From Deltaproteobacteria bacterium (GTDB lineage: Bacteria > Myxococcota_A > UBA9160 > UBA4427), in assembly GCA_029261855.1 (NCBI GenBank), contig JAJDAN010000014.1, positions 1 through 52,152 on the forward strand: a stretch of 52,152 nt of DNA, written 5' to 3'. The notes below the pieces were generated by a model. That model was not told the DNA's origin, ran no database searches, and saw nothing but the letters and a program-made list of their open reading frames with translations. The number at the start of each line of letters is the position of its first letter. Positions within the stretch are counted from its first letter, which is position 1. Position numbers and translations under genes: made by a program. Below are positions 42,125 to 50,632 of this stretch, one piece after another.

Positions 42125-43609
42125 CTAGAGCTTGTACATCGGAGGCGAACCCGTCACGGAGATTCGACTCCCAACCACACTCTGCTCAGCCAGACTGGAG
42201 AGAATCGCCGGCTCAGCCTTTGCAACGATTCGGCTGCCATCGTCGAGCGTCGCGATGACCGGTGCGCTCTCGACGCTGCCGTCGCGTCCGTAGACGACTG
42301 TCCCCCCCACGACGATCGCCTGCCCTGAGGCTTTCGTGCTTACCGGGAATGCCGACGCCTGTATCTTCGCTTGCTCCTGCGACGTGTCGAGGCTTCGAAA
42401 GCCGTCGGGGGGCGGCTCGCCGCCGTAGACCCCTAGCGAGTGCTTCGACAGGAAGCCGCCGTTCGCCGCCACGTAGCCGAAGCGACCGGATTCGCGCAGC
42501 CGCAGAGCAACCGATGCGATCGCGTGGCTCGAGTAGTTGTTTCCCGGGCCCCCGAAGAACGGCATCCCGCCTGTCACCGTGAGACCTCGCTCGTCGTCGG
42601 TCGCCAGGCCGATCGCGTCTGCCCCGACCTGGAACGCCGACGGGAAGCATGAGTACAGGTCGATCCAGTCGATCTCATCGATTCCCATACCCAATGCGCC
42701 GAAGAGCGCGTCGGCGGCAGCGCGAATGGCCGGCGAGTCGCCGAGATCACGGCGCGCCGCAGGCGCCACGTCTGTATTGGTCGCGCCCGCCCACGGGAAT
42801 ACGCACTGATCTACCAGGCCGGCCTCGCGCGCGAGTTCGAGCGAGGTCAGCAGCAATGCCGAGCCCTGGTCCACGTTCGGGAACGCGTTCATCCTCTTCG
42901 TGTAGGGCTCTGCCGTGAGCCGATTCGACGCCGAGACCTCCGAGATGTCGGAGGGAGTCAACTCCTCGCGGAACCAGGCGAATGGGTTGGCGGCTGCCAC
43001 CCGGGTGAAGGGTGCCTCCAGACGACCGATGTGCTCACGCTGCTGGACCGGGCTCCGGTTTGCCGATGCCGCCAACGCGCTGTCGAAAACAGGGTAGACA
43101 TCCGCCGGACGTACGAAGCCAGCCTCCACCTCCGCCTTGGAGAGGACGCCAGACATGCTGGGCCCGACTACGGGTTCCGGTTCCTGTGAGGCTGTCCCAC
43201 CTGCGCGCGAGCCGCCCATGAAGCTCGCCCCGGGGTCGGCGGCACGCATCGAGCGTGTCGCTTCCGCGCCGACAATCAGCGTTGCCCCGAGACTTCCCGC
43301 TGCGATGTCGGCGGCTGCTCGAGTCACGGCCCACTGGGGGGTATTCCCGCCCGCGGTAGTCACCTCGCAGTGGACATCGCGGAGACCCAAGCGAGAGGCC
43401 AACTCGGTAGAGGGAGCGTTCCCGCCAGGTGAGAAGATTGCGGAGACCGTGGTCACACGCTCGATCCGATCGGCGAGTCTCGGAGCATCGTCGAAGGCCG
43501 CGCGCGCGGCCCGCTCCGTCAGATCGAGGACTGTCACGAGCCTGTCTCGTTCGATTGACTGCCCGACGCCCACCAGAACAGGCGTCCGTGCCGCATGGGG
43601 TCGGCTCAT
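42125..43609 (-). CDS. Acetyl-CoA acetyltransferase-like protein with C-terminal extension
   Basis: 494 residues: a thiolase-like core of about 410 residues plus a C-terminal OB-like domain (GQAIVVGGTVVYGRDGSV, VIATLDDGSRIVAKAE). The nucleophile position reads TTAGGNTPQ (84-92), glycine rather than cysteine. Later, IDLYSCFPSAFQVGADAIGL and GGMPFFGGPGNNYSSHAIA match the long acetyltransferase-like family known from mycobacteria. The C-terminal domain may do in one chain what separate DUF35 proteins do for the other Ltp-like proteins here. AAGGAG precedes the ATG. It diverges from the LLM at 43828, with an operator copy between. Confidence 0.9.
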   Translation of the reverse strand: MSRPHAARTPVLVGVGQSIERDRLVTVLDLTERAARAAFDDAPRLADRIERVTTVSAIFSPGGNAPSTELASRLGLRDVHCEVTTAGGNTPQWAVTRAAADIAAGSLGATLIVGAEATRSMRAADPGASFMGGSRAGGTASQEPEPVVGPSMSGVLSKAEVEAGFVRPADVYPVFDSALAASANRSPVQQREHIGRLEAPFTRVAAANPFAWFREELTPSDISEVSASNRLTAEPYTKRMNAFPNVDQGSALLLTSLELAREAGLVDQCVFPWAGATNTDVAPAARRDLGDSPAIRAAADALFGALGMGIDEIDWIDLYSCFPSAFQVGADAIGLATDDERGLTVTGGMPFFGGPGNNYSSHAIASVALRLRESGRFGYVAANGGFLSKHSLGVYGGEPPPDGFRSLDTSQEQAKIQASAFPVSTKASGQAIVVGGTVVYGRDGSVESAPVIATLDDGSRIVAKAEPAILSSLAEQSVVGSRISVTGSPPMYKL

Positions 43610-43698
43610 GAGTTCTCCTTACAAGCGCGATCGTCGCCACTTTCGGCGCAGCGGGTCGCTCTTCGCGCAACTCAGGCGAAGACCGATCATAGCAGGCT

Positions 43699-43714
43699 AT
43701 TTCCGATCGGAAAC
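43699..43714. promoter_or_regulatory. Palindromic operator, copy 4 (15/16)
   Basis: ATTTCCGATCGGAAAC contains the perfect 14-bp palindrome TTTCCGATCGGAAA (43700-43713) and differs from copy 1 only in the first base. It is centred about 97 bp from the thiolase-like start (-) and about 121 bp from the LLM start (+). No gene is seen in the 218-bp region 43610-43827; a TATAAC hexamer lies at about 43815-43820, close to the LLM start. Confidence 0.7.
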
Positions 43715-43827
43715 CAAGCACTTGCCTGCCGAGCGGGGCTTCGATTCGATTCCTCGCTCCGCGGAACATCTGGATCGTCACACTTCGGGTGCCGCGCGCC
43801 ACGGCGGAGTCGTGTATAACGAGCGAC

Positions 43828-44856
43828 ATGCGAATCAATCTCATGAGCGGCCCTCAAGAGCTACACGACATTCAAGCACTGGCCCGGGACACCGAGCGTG
43901 CCGGATTCAGCGGCATCACTTTCACGGAGGCGGGCCGCACGGCCTATCTCTCTGTGGCCGCCGCCGCCCTCGCGACCGAGCGCCTGGAGTTCTCCACGGG
44001 CATCGCCGTCGCCTTCCCGCGCAGCCCGATGATCACGGCGGGCGTGGCGTGGGAACTGCAGGACGCGAGCAGGGGGCGGTTCCGTCTAGGCCTCGGCACC
44101 CAGGTTCGCGCCCATATCACGCGCCGATACGGAGCGAAATTCGATCCTCCGGGCCCTCGCATGCGGGACTACGTCAGCGCGCTGCGCGCGATCTTTCGCG
44201 CCTTCCAGGGCGAGGAAGCTCTGAACCACCGGGGCCCCTACTATGAGCTGACGCTGCTCAACCCCATGTGGTCACCCGGGCCCATCGACTACCCCGCACC
44301 CGCGATCGACATCGCAGCCGTCGGACCCTACATGCTGAAGATGGCGGGCGAGCTGTGCGACGGCATCCACATCCATCCGCTCCACAGCCTGAAGTATCTG
44401 ACCGACGTCGTCGTACCCGCCGTCGCCGAGGGGGCAGGCCGCAGCGGACGTGATCCGGCGGGGGTCGAGCTGCTGGTGCCCGTCCTCACCATCGTCGGGA
44501 ATAGCGAGGAAGAAAAGGCAAGGTCACGAGCGATCTGCCGTCAACAGGTGGCGTTCTATGGGTCGACTCCCAACTACGCGCTGCAATTCGATCTGCTCGG
44601 CTTCGAGGGCACGACGCAGCGCTTGCGAGAACGTCAGAAAGCCGGCGACATGGCGGGCATGGCAGAGGTCATTAGCGACGAGATCCTGCAGCACTACACC
44701 GTTGAGGCCAGTTGGGATGACATCGCAGACCGGCTCGTCGAGCGTTACGGCGAGCGGGCGAACCGATTGATCATCTACACGGCCGGGATGGACTACGCGA
44801 GCGAGCCATCCTCGATCGATCGCTGGGGAGAGGTCGCCAAGGCGGTCGCAGGATAG
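43828..44856 (+). CDS. LLM-class flavin-dependent oxidoreductase (F420-type style)
   Basis: 342 residues. MRINLMSGPQELHDIQAL, AERAGFSGITFTEAG-like segment and LEFSTGIAVAFPRSP with GRFRLGLGTQVRAHITRRYG are typical of the TIGR-type F420-dependent LLM subgroup; the final assignment to F420 or FMN is uncertain. The ATG at 43828 is where family similarity begins; 13 in-frame codons upstream are discarded. It is followed after 62 bp by the thioesterase gene and shares a divergent promoter with the thiolase-like gene. Confidence 0.92.
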   Translation: MRINLMSGPQELHDIQALARDTERAGFSGITFTEAGRTAYLSVAAAALATERLEFSTGIAVAFPRSPMITAGVAWELQDASRGRFRLGLGTQVRAHITRRYGAKFDPPGPRMRDYVSALRAIFRAFQGEEALNHRGPYYELTLLNPMWSPGPIDYPAPAIDIAAVGPYMLKMAGELCDGIHIHPLHSLKYLTDVVVPAVAEGAGRSGRDPAGVELLVPVLTIVGNSEEEKARSRAICRQQVAFYGSTPNYALQFDLLGFEGTTQRLRERQKAGDMAGMAEVISDEILQHYTVEASWDDIADRLVERYGERANRLIIYTAGMDYASEPSSIDRWGEVAKAVAG

Positions 44857-44918
44857 ACGGGGCTACCGCGGCGAGGCCAGGGTATCAGATTGGTGGAGCA
44901 ATCGTTGAAAGTGAACAG

Positions 44919-45641
44919 ATGGCAGACGTAAGCAAATCAGACTCGATCTTGGACCGCATCGCGGAACATCGATCCCTCCTCGAAGAGGCGCCCGGGACGT
45001 GGCCCGCGAAGCGCCGACTCGCTGCCGCGGTTCGTGAACTCACGGACTGCATCTGCGCCACTGACGCGAACGAGGATGAGTTGCTCGCTGCAGCCCAACA
45101 GATCGAGGCGCAGGCGCATCGCTTCGCCGCACAGCCGCGAATGGTGAATCCACCCGGCGTCGCGGAGATGGCACTGGCAGGGGGGATGGAGATCTTTCAC
45201 GACCGGAGCCCACTGATGGGCCTCTCGAACCCGATGGCACCGCCCCTCGAACTCGAACCCGACATGGAAGCGGGCGAAATCCGGGGCGGCGTGGACTTCG
45301 GAAACGCCTACGAAGGGGCACCGGGATGCGTTCATGGCGGATTTCTGGCTGCCGCTCTCGACGAGGCCCTGGGAATGGCGTGCATCTTTTCGGATTCGCC
45401 CGGAATGACGGGCGAGCTCACGATCCGTTATCTCAAGCCCACACCGACCAAGACGCCTCTTCGCGTCGAGGCGCGCCTCGACCGGATCGAGCGGAGGAAA
45501 ATCTACACCTCAGGTGAAATCCTGGCCGGAGACGTCGTTACGGTCCGAGCCACGGGAATCTTCATCTCGATTGCCCGCGAGAAGTTCGAAGAGCTGCGCG
45601 AAGCACAGCAGCGCAGGGGGGAGGAGCCCGAATCCCCTTAG
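44919..45641 (+). CDS. Hotdog-fold thioesterase (PaaI-like)
   Basis: 240 residues. The N-terminal ~110 residues are a helical region (ILDRIAEHRSLLEEAPGTWP); the hotdog domain follows with GCVHGGFLAAALDEALG, the helix bearing the catalytic acidic residue, and GELTIRYLKPTPTKTPL. The N-terminal extension is longer than in simple PaaI proteins. It should hydrolyse acyl-CoA or aryl-CoA thioesters and could release CoA from dead-end intermediates. No strong Shine-Dalgarno is seen (GAAAG only). Co-directional with the LLM gene. Confidence 0.9.
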   Translation: MADVSKSDSILDRIAEHRSLLEEAPGTWPAKRRLAAAVRELTDCICATDANEDELLAAAQQIEAQAHRFAAQPRMVNPPGVAEMALAGGMEIFHDRSPLMGLSNPMAPPLELEPDMEAGEIRGGVDFGNAYEGAPGCVHGGFLAAALDEALGMACIFSDSPGMTGELTIRYLKPTPTKTPLRVEARLDRIERRKIYTSGEILAGDVVTVRATGIFISIAREKFEELREAQQRRGEEPESP

Positions 45642-45680
45642 GTCCGAAGGGGGGTTGCCAGCCGAGATGAGGCGACACGC

Positions 45681-45749
45681 ATGCGGAAGAAGTCTCTGCA
45701 GGCAGCACTCAACGAGATAGACGCGCGGCTCGAAACTCTTCGGGCCTAA
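45681..45749 (+). CDS. Possible 22-residue small ORF
   Basis: MRKKSLQAALNEIDARLETL followed by RA and TAA; a GATGAGG lies about nine bases upstream. The peptide would be one amphipathic helix. It overlaps the convergent monooxygenase stop by 4 bp and is too short to judge. It could equally be the tail end of mRNA from the thioesterase gene. Low confidence. Confidence 0.15.
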   Translation: MRKKSLQAALNEIDARLETLRA

Positions 45750-47575
45750 CGAATCTCGAGCCCCCGCAGCGTTCCCTCTGCGCGCCAATCGGCGATCAGC
45801 TCGAAGAAACTCACGGGTCCGGCGCCGAACTGGCCATTCATGAACCCGTTGCGGTTTCCGACTTCTCCTTCGTTGCTGTAGTAGCCGGGCGTGCACTTCG
45901 CGAAGTGGCGCTCCACCGCGTCGGCGCTTTGCTCGATGACGGCAACCCAAGCATCCTCGGCCTCCTGGGTGGGTTCGATCGTCTTCGCGGCGCGCTTGTG
46001 GCCCTCCTCGATCACATAGGCGATGTGCTGGGCCTGCTCGCCGAGCATGTGGGTGAAGTTGGGCGAAACCCCGGTCTGGATGTAGCCGAGGAAGAAGCAG
46101 TTGGGAAACCCGCGGCTGAGGATGCCGTGCAAGGTCGAAGGCCTATACGCCCATCTCTCGCTCAACATCGCGCCGTCCCTTCCGATCACGTCGTAGCCCG
46201 AGCGCGTGGTGTAGCTGCTGCCCAGCTCGAAGCCTGTCCCGAAAATCAGACAATCGACCTCGTATTCCCTGCCGCCCACGACAACACCTTTCGGGGTGAT
46301 CCGTTCGACGCCTTGGCCGTGAGTATCTACCAGGGAAACGGTTGGAAGATTGTAGGTCTCGAGATACTCGTCGTGGAAGCAGGGTCGCTTACAGAACTGC
46401 CAGTAGTAGGCCTTCAAAGCCTCGGCGGTCGCTTCGTCCTCGACGACGCTCGACACTCGATCTCGGATCTCTTCCATCTTCTTCAGATCCGCGAGCTCCC
46501 GAAGTTCCTTCTTCTGCTCCGGTGTCGTCTTCGTCTTCTCACGCTCCATTTTCTCTGCGCTGTTGGCTACATCCGTCCAACCGTCATTCACCTGATCCTG
46601 TGCCGACTTCGCCTTCTTGGGTCGCCCACCGGTGACCAGGAGGCTGAAGTTCTCGACACGCTTCTTGTGCCAACCCGGCTCGAGCCTCTTGACCCATTCG
46701 GGATCGGTGGGAGCGTTGTTTCTCACATCGACCGACGAAGGCGTACGCTGAAAGACGTAGAGCTGCTTGGCCGACTCCCCCAGGTGAGGAACGCACTGCA
46801 CTGCCGTTGCGCCCGTTCCGATCATCCCGACGCGCTTATCGGCAAGCCCCGTGAGCTTGCCTTCAGAGCTGCCACCTGTATACGCATAGTCCCAGCGACT
46901 GGTGTGGAAGGTATGGCCTTCGAAGGACGTAATCCCTGGGATGCCGGGGAGCTTCGGGCGCGTCAGGACTCCGTTCGCCATGATCACGTAGTGGGCCTTG
47001 ATCACGTCCTTGCGGTCCGTGTAAATGGCCCAGAGCTTGCTCTCCTCGTCCCAGCGAAGCTCAGTGACCTCCGTCTGGAAGCAGGTGTCCCGATAGAGGT
47101 CGAATTTCTTCGCGATCGCGATGGCGTGATCCAGGATTTCCGGCGCGTGCGAATACCTCTCTTTGGGGATGTAGTCGAGCTCCTCGAGCAGGGGGAAGTA
47201 GACGAACGACTCCACGTCACACTGAGCACCGGGATACCGGTTCCAGTACCAGGTGCCGCCGAAATCGCCCGCCTTTTCGATGAAGCGGATATCGTTCAAC
47301 CCGGCCTTTCGGAGCTGTACGCCGGCCAGCAGTCCACCGAATCCACCGCCGATGATGAGCACTTCGACCTGATCGGTGAGCGGCTCTCGCTCGAAGCCGG
47401 GTTCCACATAGTGGTCCTCCATGAAACCAGCGAGATCCCCCGTGGCTTGCTGGTACTGACCGAACCCGTCCTTCCGGATTCGCTTGTCTCGCTCCTCTGC
47501 ATACTTCTCGCGCAGTTCATCCGGATCGAAGTCGAGGTTCGAAGTGTCGATCGAGTACTTTTTCAGCTCTGTCAT
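45746..47575 (-). CDS. Baeyer-Villiger-type flavin monooxygenase
   Basis: 609 residues from the ATG at 47575; 37 low-complexity upstream residues in frame are discarded. FAD motif GGGFGG (76-81), Baeyer-Villiger fingerprint F218-G220-H224-W228-D229 (FEGHTFHTSRWD), and GTGATA for NADPH. It is homologous over its length to the enzyme at 23443-25260, with a shared N-terminal extension (EERDKRIRKDG versus VERDKRIRPDG), so the two are paralogues or separate recruits of one subfamily. It contains a charged insert (EREKTKTTPEQKKELREL) the other lacks. It lies 225 bp downstream of DUF35 and has its own candidate operator. Confidence 0.94.
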   Translation of the reverse strand: MTELKKYSIDTSNLDFDPDELREKYAEERDKRIRKDGFGQYQQATGDLAGFMEDHYVEPGFEREPLTDQVEVLIIGGGFGGLLAGVQLRKAGLNDIRFIEKAGDFGGTWYWNRYPGAQCDVESFVYFPLLEELDYIPKERYSHAPEILDHAIAIAKKFDLYRDTCFQTEVTELRWDEESKLWAIYTDRKDVIKAHYVIMANGVLTRPKLPGIPGITSFEGHTFHTSRWDYAYTGGSSEGKLTGLADKRVGMIGTGATAVQCVPHLGESAKQLYVFQRTPSSVDVRNNAPTDPEWVKRLEPGWHKKRVENFSLLVTGGRPKKAKSAQDQVNDGWTDVANSAEKMEREKTKTTPEQKKELRELADLKKMEEIRDRVSSVVEDEATAEALKAYYWQFCKRPCFHDEYLETYNLPTVSLVDTHGQGVERITPKGVVVGGREYEVDCLIFGTGFELGSSYTTRSGYDVIGRDGAMLSERWAYRPSTLHGILSRGFPNCFFLGYIQTGVSPNFTHMLGEQAQHIAYVIEEGHKRAAKTIEPTQEAEDAWVAVIEQSADAVERHFAKCTPGYYSNEGEVGNRNGFMNGQFGAGPVSFFELIADWRAEGTLRGLEIR

Positions 47576-47689
47576 CGTCGATGTCGCCCCCGACGTACCC
47601 GCCGGCGGCTGCCCCTTGTTCGGCGGCCGAGGCGACAGGCAGAGGCCTCGGCGTTCGTGTCGGCTGTTGGCGGCCGCCCCGGTCACGAA

Positions 47690-47716
47690 GGCGTATCATA
47701 CGCCATGACGTATCAT
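47690..47716. promoter_or_regulatory. Palindrome plus direct repeat upstream of Baeyer-Villiger gene
   Basis: GGCGTATCATACGCC (47690-47704) is a perfect 15-bp palindrome around a central C. The octamer CGTATCAT occurs within it (47692-47699) and again at 47709-47716, 17 bp on. It lies 115-141 bp upstream of the monooxygenase ATG, inside the 225-bp gap 47576-47800. That gap shows no gene, though GAGGAGG at about 47750-47756 (minus strand) may be remnant coding sequence. It is likely a regulator site distinct from the GTTTCCGATCGGAAAC family. Confidence 0.5.
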
Positions 47717-47800
47717 CCGCTACGGGCGGGCACCCGAGAAGTAGAGCACCTCCTCGAGACGTTCGGCTTTGGAGCAACGAGCCGCCAGCGCCGTGACTGC

Positions 47801-48220
47801 TCAGCTGGCATGCGGGCGGAAGCGGACCAGCGTGACGTCCTCGATCGTCTCGAAGGCGGCCTCGAGCGGCATCCCCACTCGCAGGTCGTCGAGATCGCAG
47901 TCGATGATTCGCGCCGTCATGCGCGGACCCTCCGAAAGTTCCACGACCGCAATCGCGAAGGGCACATCGCCGGCCAACGCCGGATCGTGTCCCATCCGGT
48001 CGACGGTAAAGGCGTGGAGCGACCCGCGACCGCTCACGTCCTCCCAGGACCAGTCAGCGCCGAGGCAGTTCGGACAACGCGCTCTCGGATAGAAGAAGAA
48101 CCCATCGCGCGGACAGCGCTGAATACAGAGCCTCCCCTCACCAGCAGCAGCAAAGAACGGCTGCGTGGTCGGGTTCGGGGTGGGGAGAGGACGTCCATCT
48201 GTCGACATCCGAGTTCCCAT
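47801..48220 (-). CDS. DUF35 OB-fold protein (Ltp partner) with altered zinc ribbon
   Basis: 139 residues. The OB-fold half is normal (GRGSLHAFTVDRMGHDP, FAIAVVELSEGPRM). In the zinc ribbon the first pair is CPRD instead of CxxC, while the second pair CPNC is intact, so only three cysteines remain with aspartate as possible fourth ligand. Its ATG at 48220 overlaps the Ltp-like stop as TGATG, the tightest coupling of the three Ltp/DUF35 pairs in the window. A stable complex with that protein is expected. Confidence 0.88.
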   Translation of the reverse strand: MGTRMSTDGRPLPTPNPTTQPFFAAAGEGRLCIQRCPRDGFFFYPRARCPNCLGADWSWEDVSGRGSLHAFTVDRMGHDPALAGDVPFAIAVVELSEGPRMTARIIDCDLDDLRVGMPLEAAFETIEDVTLVRFRPHAS

Positions 48221-49422
48221 CAAGCGCCCTCCAGAATCAGCGCGACCTGTTCTGCCATCATTCCGCCGGTCCCGTTCACATAGGCTACGTCGCAGTTTCG
48301 CACTTGACGTCCATCGCCGCGGCCTTGAATCTGCAGCACTCCCTCTGTTATGTGCGAGAGCCCGCCTGCCAACCCCGCCTGACCCATCCCGAGCTGTCCG
48401 CCATGCGTGTTGAGAGGGAAGTCTCCGTCGTGACGGAGGTCGTGTTCCTCGAGGAAGCGACCGCCTTCGCCGACGCCGCAGAAGCCCGCGTCCTCGAGGG
48501 TGAGCAGCACAGTGATCGTGTAGCAGTCGTAGGGCAGCGCAACGTCCACGTCACTGCGCGCGACGCCAGCCATTGCGAAGGCACGCTCCGAGGCTACCCG
48601 CGTCGGCGTCTCGTCCAGATCCGGTGCGTAGGTGATGCTCTTGTGGGTGAGCCGCTCACCATGACCCGATACGAAGACCGGGCGATGCGGGCCGCGTGAC
48701 GCCCGATCCGCGCGCGTCACGATCACCGCACCACCGCCGAAGCAGGGCATCACCACCTCCAGGAGCTTGAGAGGATCTGCCACCATTCGCGAGGCGAGTA
48801 CATCGTCGATGCTGATGGGCTCGTCACGGAAGATCGCCTTCGGATTTCGGGTGGCGTTCTCACGCTGATGCACAGAGATCTTGGCGAGCAGCTCCGGCGC
48901 AGTGGGAAATCGTGCCAGGTAGCGACTTGCAAGCAAGGCGAAGCTCGGCGTGGCGGCCACCAGCCCTGACGGCAGCTCGAACTGGCCCTGGGGCGAGCCC
49001 CACGCATCTCCACCCAGATAGGCGGGCAGACGCGCCGGACCACGACTTGCGCCGGAAGGCGACGACCTCGGAGGCGGAGGGACCGTCGTGCAGACGACCA
49101 GAACGGTTTCGCAGGCTCCCACCTCGATGGCAGCAGCAGCCCGCCAGATCATGCCCGCCGGCGAGGCGCCGCCCAGGTCGACCATCTCTGCGAAGTTCGC
49201 CCGCACGCCCAGGTACTCGGCCAGCGCCGAGGGTCCGAACATTGGCGACTCGAACACGGGCCCGGTCACCAGGCCGTCTACCTCGCCGTGCTCGACCTGC
49301 GCGTCCGCGAGCGCCAGAGCGGCCAACTCGGCCGCGGCCTCCATGGAGAACATGGGCCGGTCCCAGCGGCGTTGCGGTGCCCACTCCGCCAGGCCCACGA
49401 TCGCGGCAGCACGCTTTCCCAT
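48220..49422 (-). CDS. Ltp-type thiolase-like protein, probable retro-aldolase
   Basis: 400 residues. The thiolase cysteine position reads VDLGGASP (81-88), again glycine. ALPYDCYTITVLLTLED provides the conserved tyrosine and LNTHGGQLGMGQAGLAGG the later loop. It resembles the protein at 30992 in these motifs ([25 protein letters not shown]). The ATG at 49422 overlaps the upstream amidohydrolase stop (TGATG) and its stop overlaps DUF35 in the same way, so the three genes are translationally coupled. Role by analogy: C-C bond cleavage of a beta-hydroxyacyl-CoA. Confidence 0.92.
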   Translation of the reverse strand: MGKRAAAIVGLAEWAPQRRWDRPMFSMEAAAELAALALADAQVEHGEVDGLVTGPVFESPMFGPSALAEYLGVRANFAEMVDLGGASPAGMIWRAAAAIEVGACETVLVVCTTVPPPPRSSPSGASRGPARLPAYLGGDAWGSPQGQFELPSGLVAATPSFALLASRYLARFPTAPELLAKISVHQRENATRNPKAIFRDEPISIDDVLASRMVADPLKLLEVVMPCFGGGAVIVTRADRASRGPHRPVFVSGHGERLTHKSITYAPDLDETPTRVASERAFAMAGVARSDVDVALPYDCYTITVLLTLEDAGFCGVGEGGRFLEEHDLRHDGDFPLNTHGGQLGMGQAGLAGGLSHITEGVLQIQGRGDGRQVRNCDVAYVNGTGGMMAEQVALILEGA

Positions 49423-50588
49423 CAAGCGAGACCGTAGAGCGAGGCCGCGTTGTCGTGGAGCACCTTTCGGAGCGTGTCCTCAGGAAGATCTCCGAGCACC
49501 CGCTGCGCGTAGACCCGCGGGCGCTCGGCGGGTGTGCGCGGGCCCGGCGCCATACACGTCGGATGCGGATAGTCGGTCTCGTAGAGGATGTTCTCCGGGA
49601 AGAGCTCGATCGCGCGCTGGGCACCCCGGTTCTCGAACCAGAAGCAGCCGTAGATCTGGCGCCGGAAGTACTCGCTGGGAAGAAGATCGTACTCGGGATG
49701 CTCCTCTCGAACTCCGCCGTTCAGCCACTGCCAATCGAAGGCCTCGAGCAGTCCCACCAGCCACCCGACACCGCTCTCCACGGAAACGAAGCGCAGATCG
49801 GGGAACCGGGCGCAAATGCCACTGAAGATGAGGTCGGCGATGCACTGCGCGTTCTCGACGAAGATGAGGGAGGAAACGCGGCCAAAGTTGGCCTTGAAGC
49901 CCATGCCGACCTCATCGTTCAACAGAGCACCGATGTCGCCACCACCGATGTGGAAGCTGATCGGCAACCCGGCTTCCTGGGCCGCCGCCCAGACAGGATC
50001 CCAGTGTCGATCCGCCACCCGCGGCTGACCGTAGGTCTCGGGAACATTGGGAAAGAGCACGGCCTTGTGCCCCGCAGCAGCGCAGCGCTGCATCTCCTTC
50101 ACCATCTCACCAACGTCCCAGAACGGCATCGCCGTTACGGGTATGAGTCGCTGCGGATCCTCGCTCGCCCAATCCGTGAGGAAGTCGTTGTAGGCCCGCA
50201 CGCACTCGAGCATGAGTTCGGGTTCGCCAAGCGAGAGAAAACGCCCCGAACCGAAGCCGCCAACGTTGGGATAGAGCACCTGGGCATGGATCCCTTCGCG
50301 ATCCATGAACTCGAGACGCGCCGCCGCGTCGTAGGCACTGGCGGGGCACTCGTCGAAGGTGTTGCGACACTCGGGCAGCGTGCCGTCGAAGCCCGCCATC
50401 GTGAAAGCACCGGGGGCGCCCGCCACCTCGCCGTTCACGATCCACACGTCCTTCTCTCCCAATCGCTCCATGCGGGGCACCTTGTCACCCCACTTCTTGG
50501 AGACGCGTGAGGTCCACACGTCGTGCGGCTCGGTGACGTGCGTGTCCACGTCGATTACGGAGTAACGGTCGAATAGATCATCAGGCAT
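49422..50588 (-). CDS. Amidohydrolase-2 family metal-dependent hydrolase/decarboxylase
   Basis: 388 residues from the ATG at 50588 (GGGAGAG upstream; 53 in-frame residues before it are discarded). Metal motif D15-H17-E20 (DVDTHVTE), LPISFHIGGGD in the middle and LYETDYPHPTCMAP with the distal aspartate. It is related to the protein at 29387, including EYFR before the C-terminal barrel strands. Both sit in operons with an Ltp/DUF35 pair, suggesting a shared step. It lies 44 bp downstream of the CoA-transferase gene. Confidence 0.9.
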   Translation of the reverse strand: MPDDLFDRYSVIDVDTHVTEPHDVWTSRVSKKWGDKVPRMERLGEKDVWIVNGEVAGAPGAFTMAGFDGTLPECRNTFDECPASAYDAAARLEFMDREGIHAQVLYPNVGGFGSGRFLSLGEPELMLECVRAYNDFLTDWASEDPQRLIPVTAMPFWDVGEMVKEMQRCAAAGHKAVLFPNVPETYGQPRVADRHWDPVWAAAQEAGLPISFHIGGGDIGALLNDEVGMGFKANFGRVSSLIFVENAQCIADLIFSGICARFPDLRFVSVESGVGWLVGLLEAFDWQWLNGGVREEHPEYDLLPSEYFRRQIYGCFWFENRGAQRAIELFPENILYETDYPHPTCMAPGPRTPAERPRVYAQRVLGDLPEDTLRKVLHDNAASLYGLA

Positions 50589-50632
50589 GCGTTTCTCTCC
50601 CAAACGAATGAAGTGAGGGGCCGAACTGGTGC

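Noticed and set aside
45905-48283. 792-codon plus-strand open frame
   Set aside because: It lies antisense to the Baeyer-Villiger and DUF35 genes and shows only mirrored composition, no domain.
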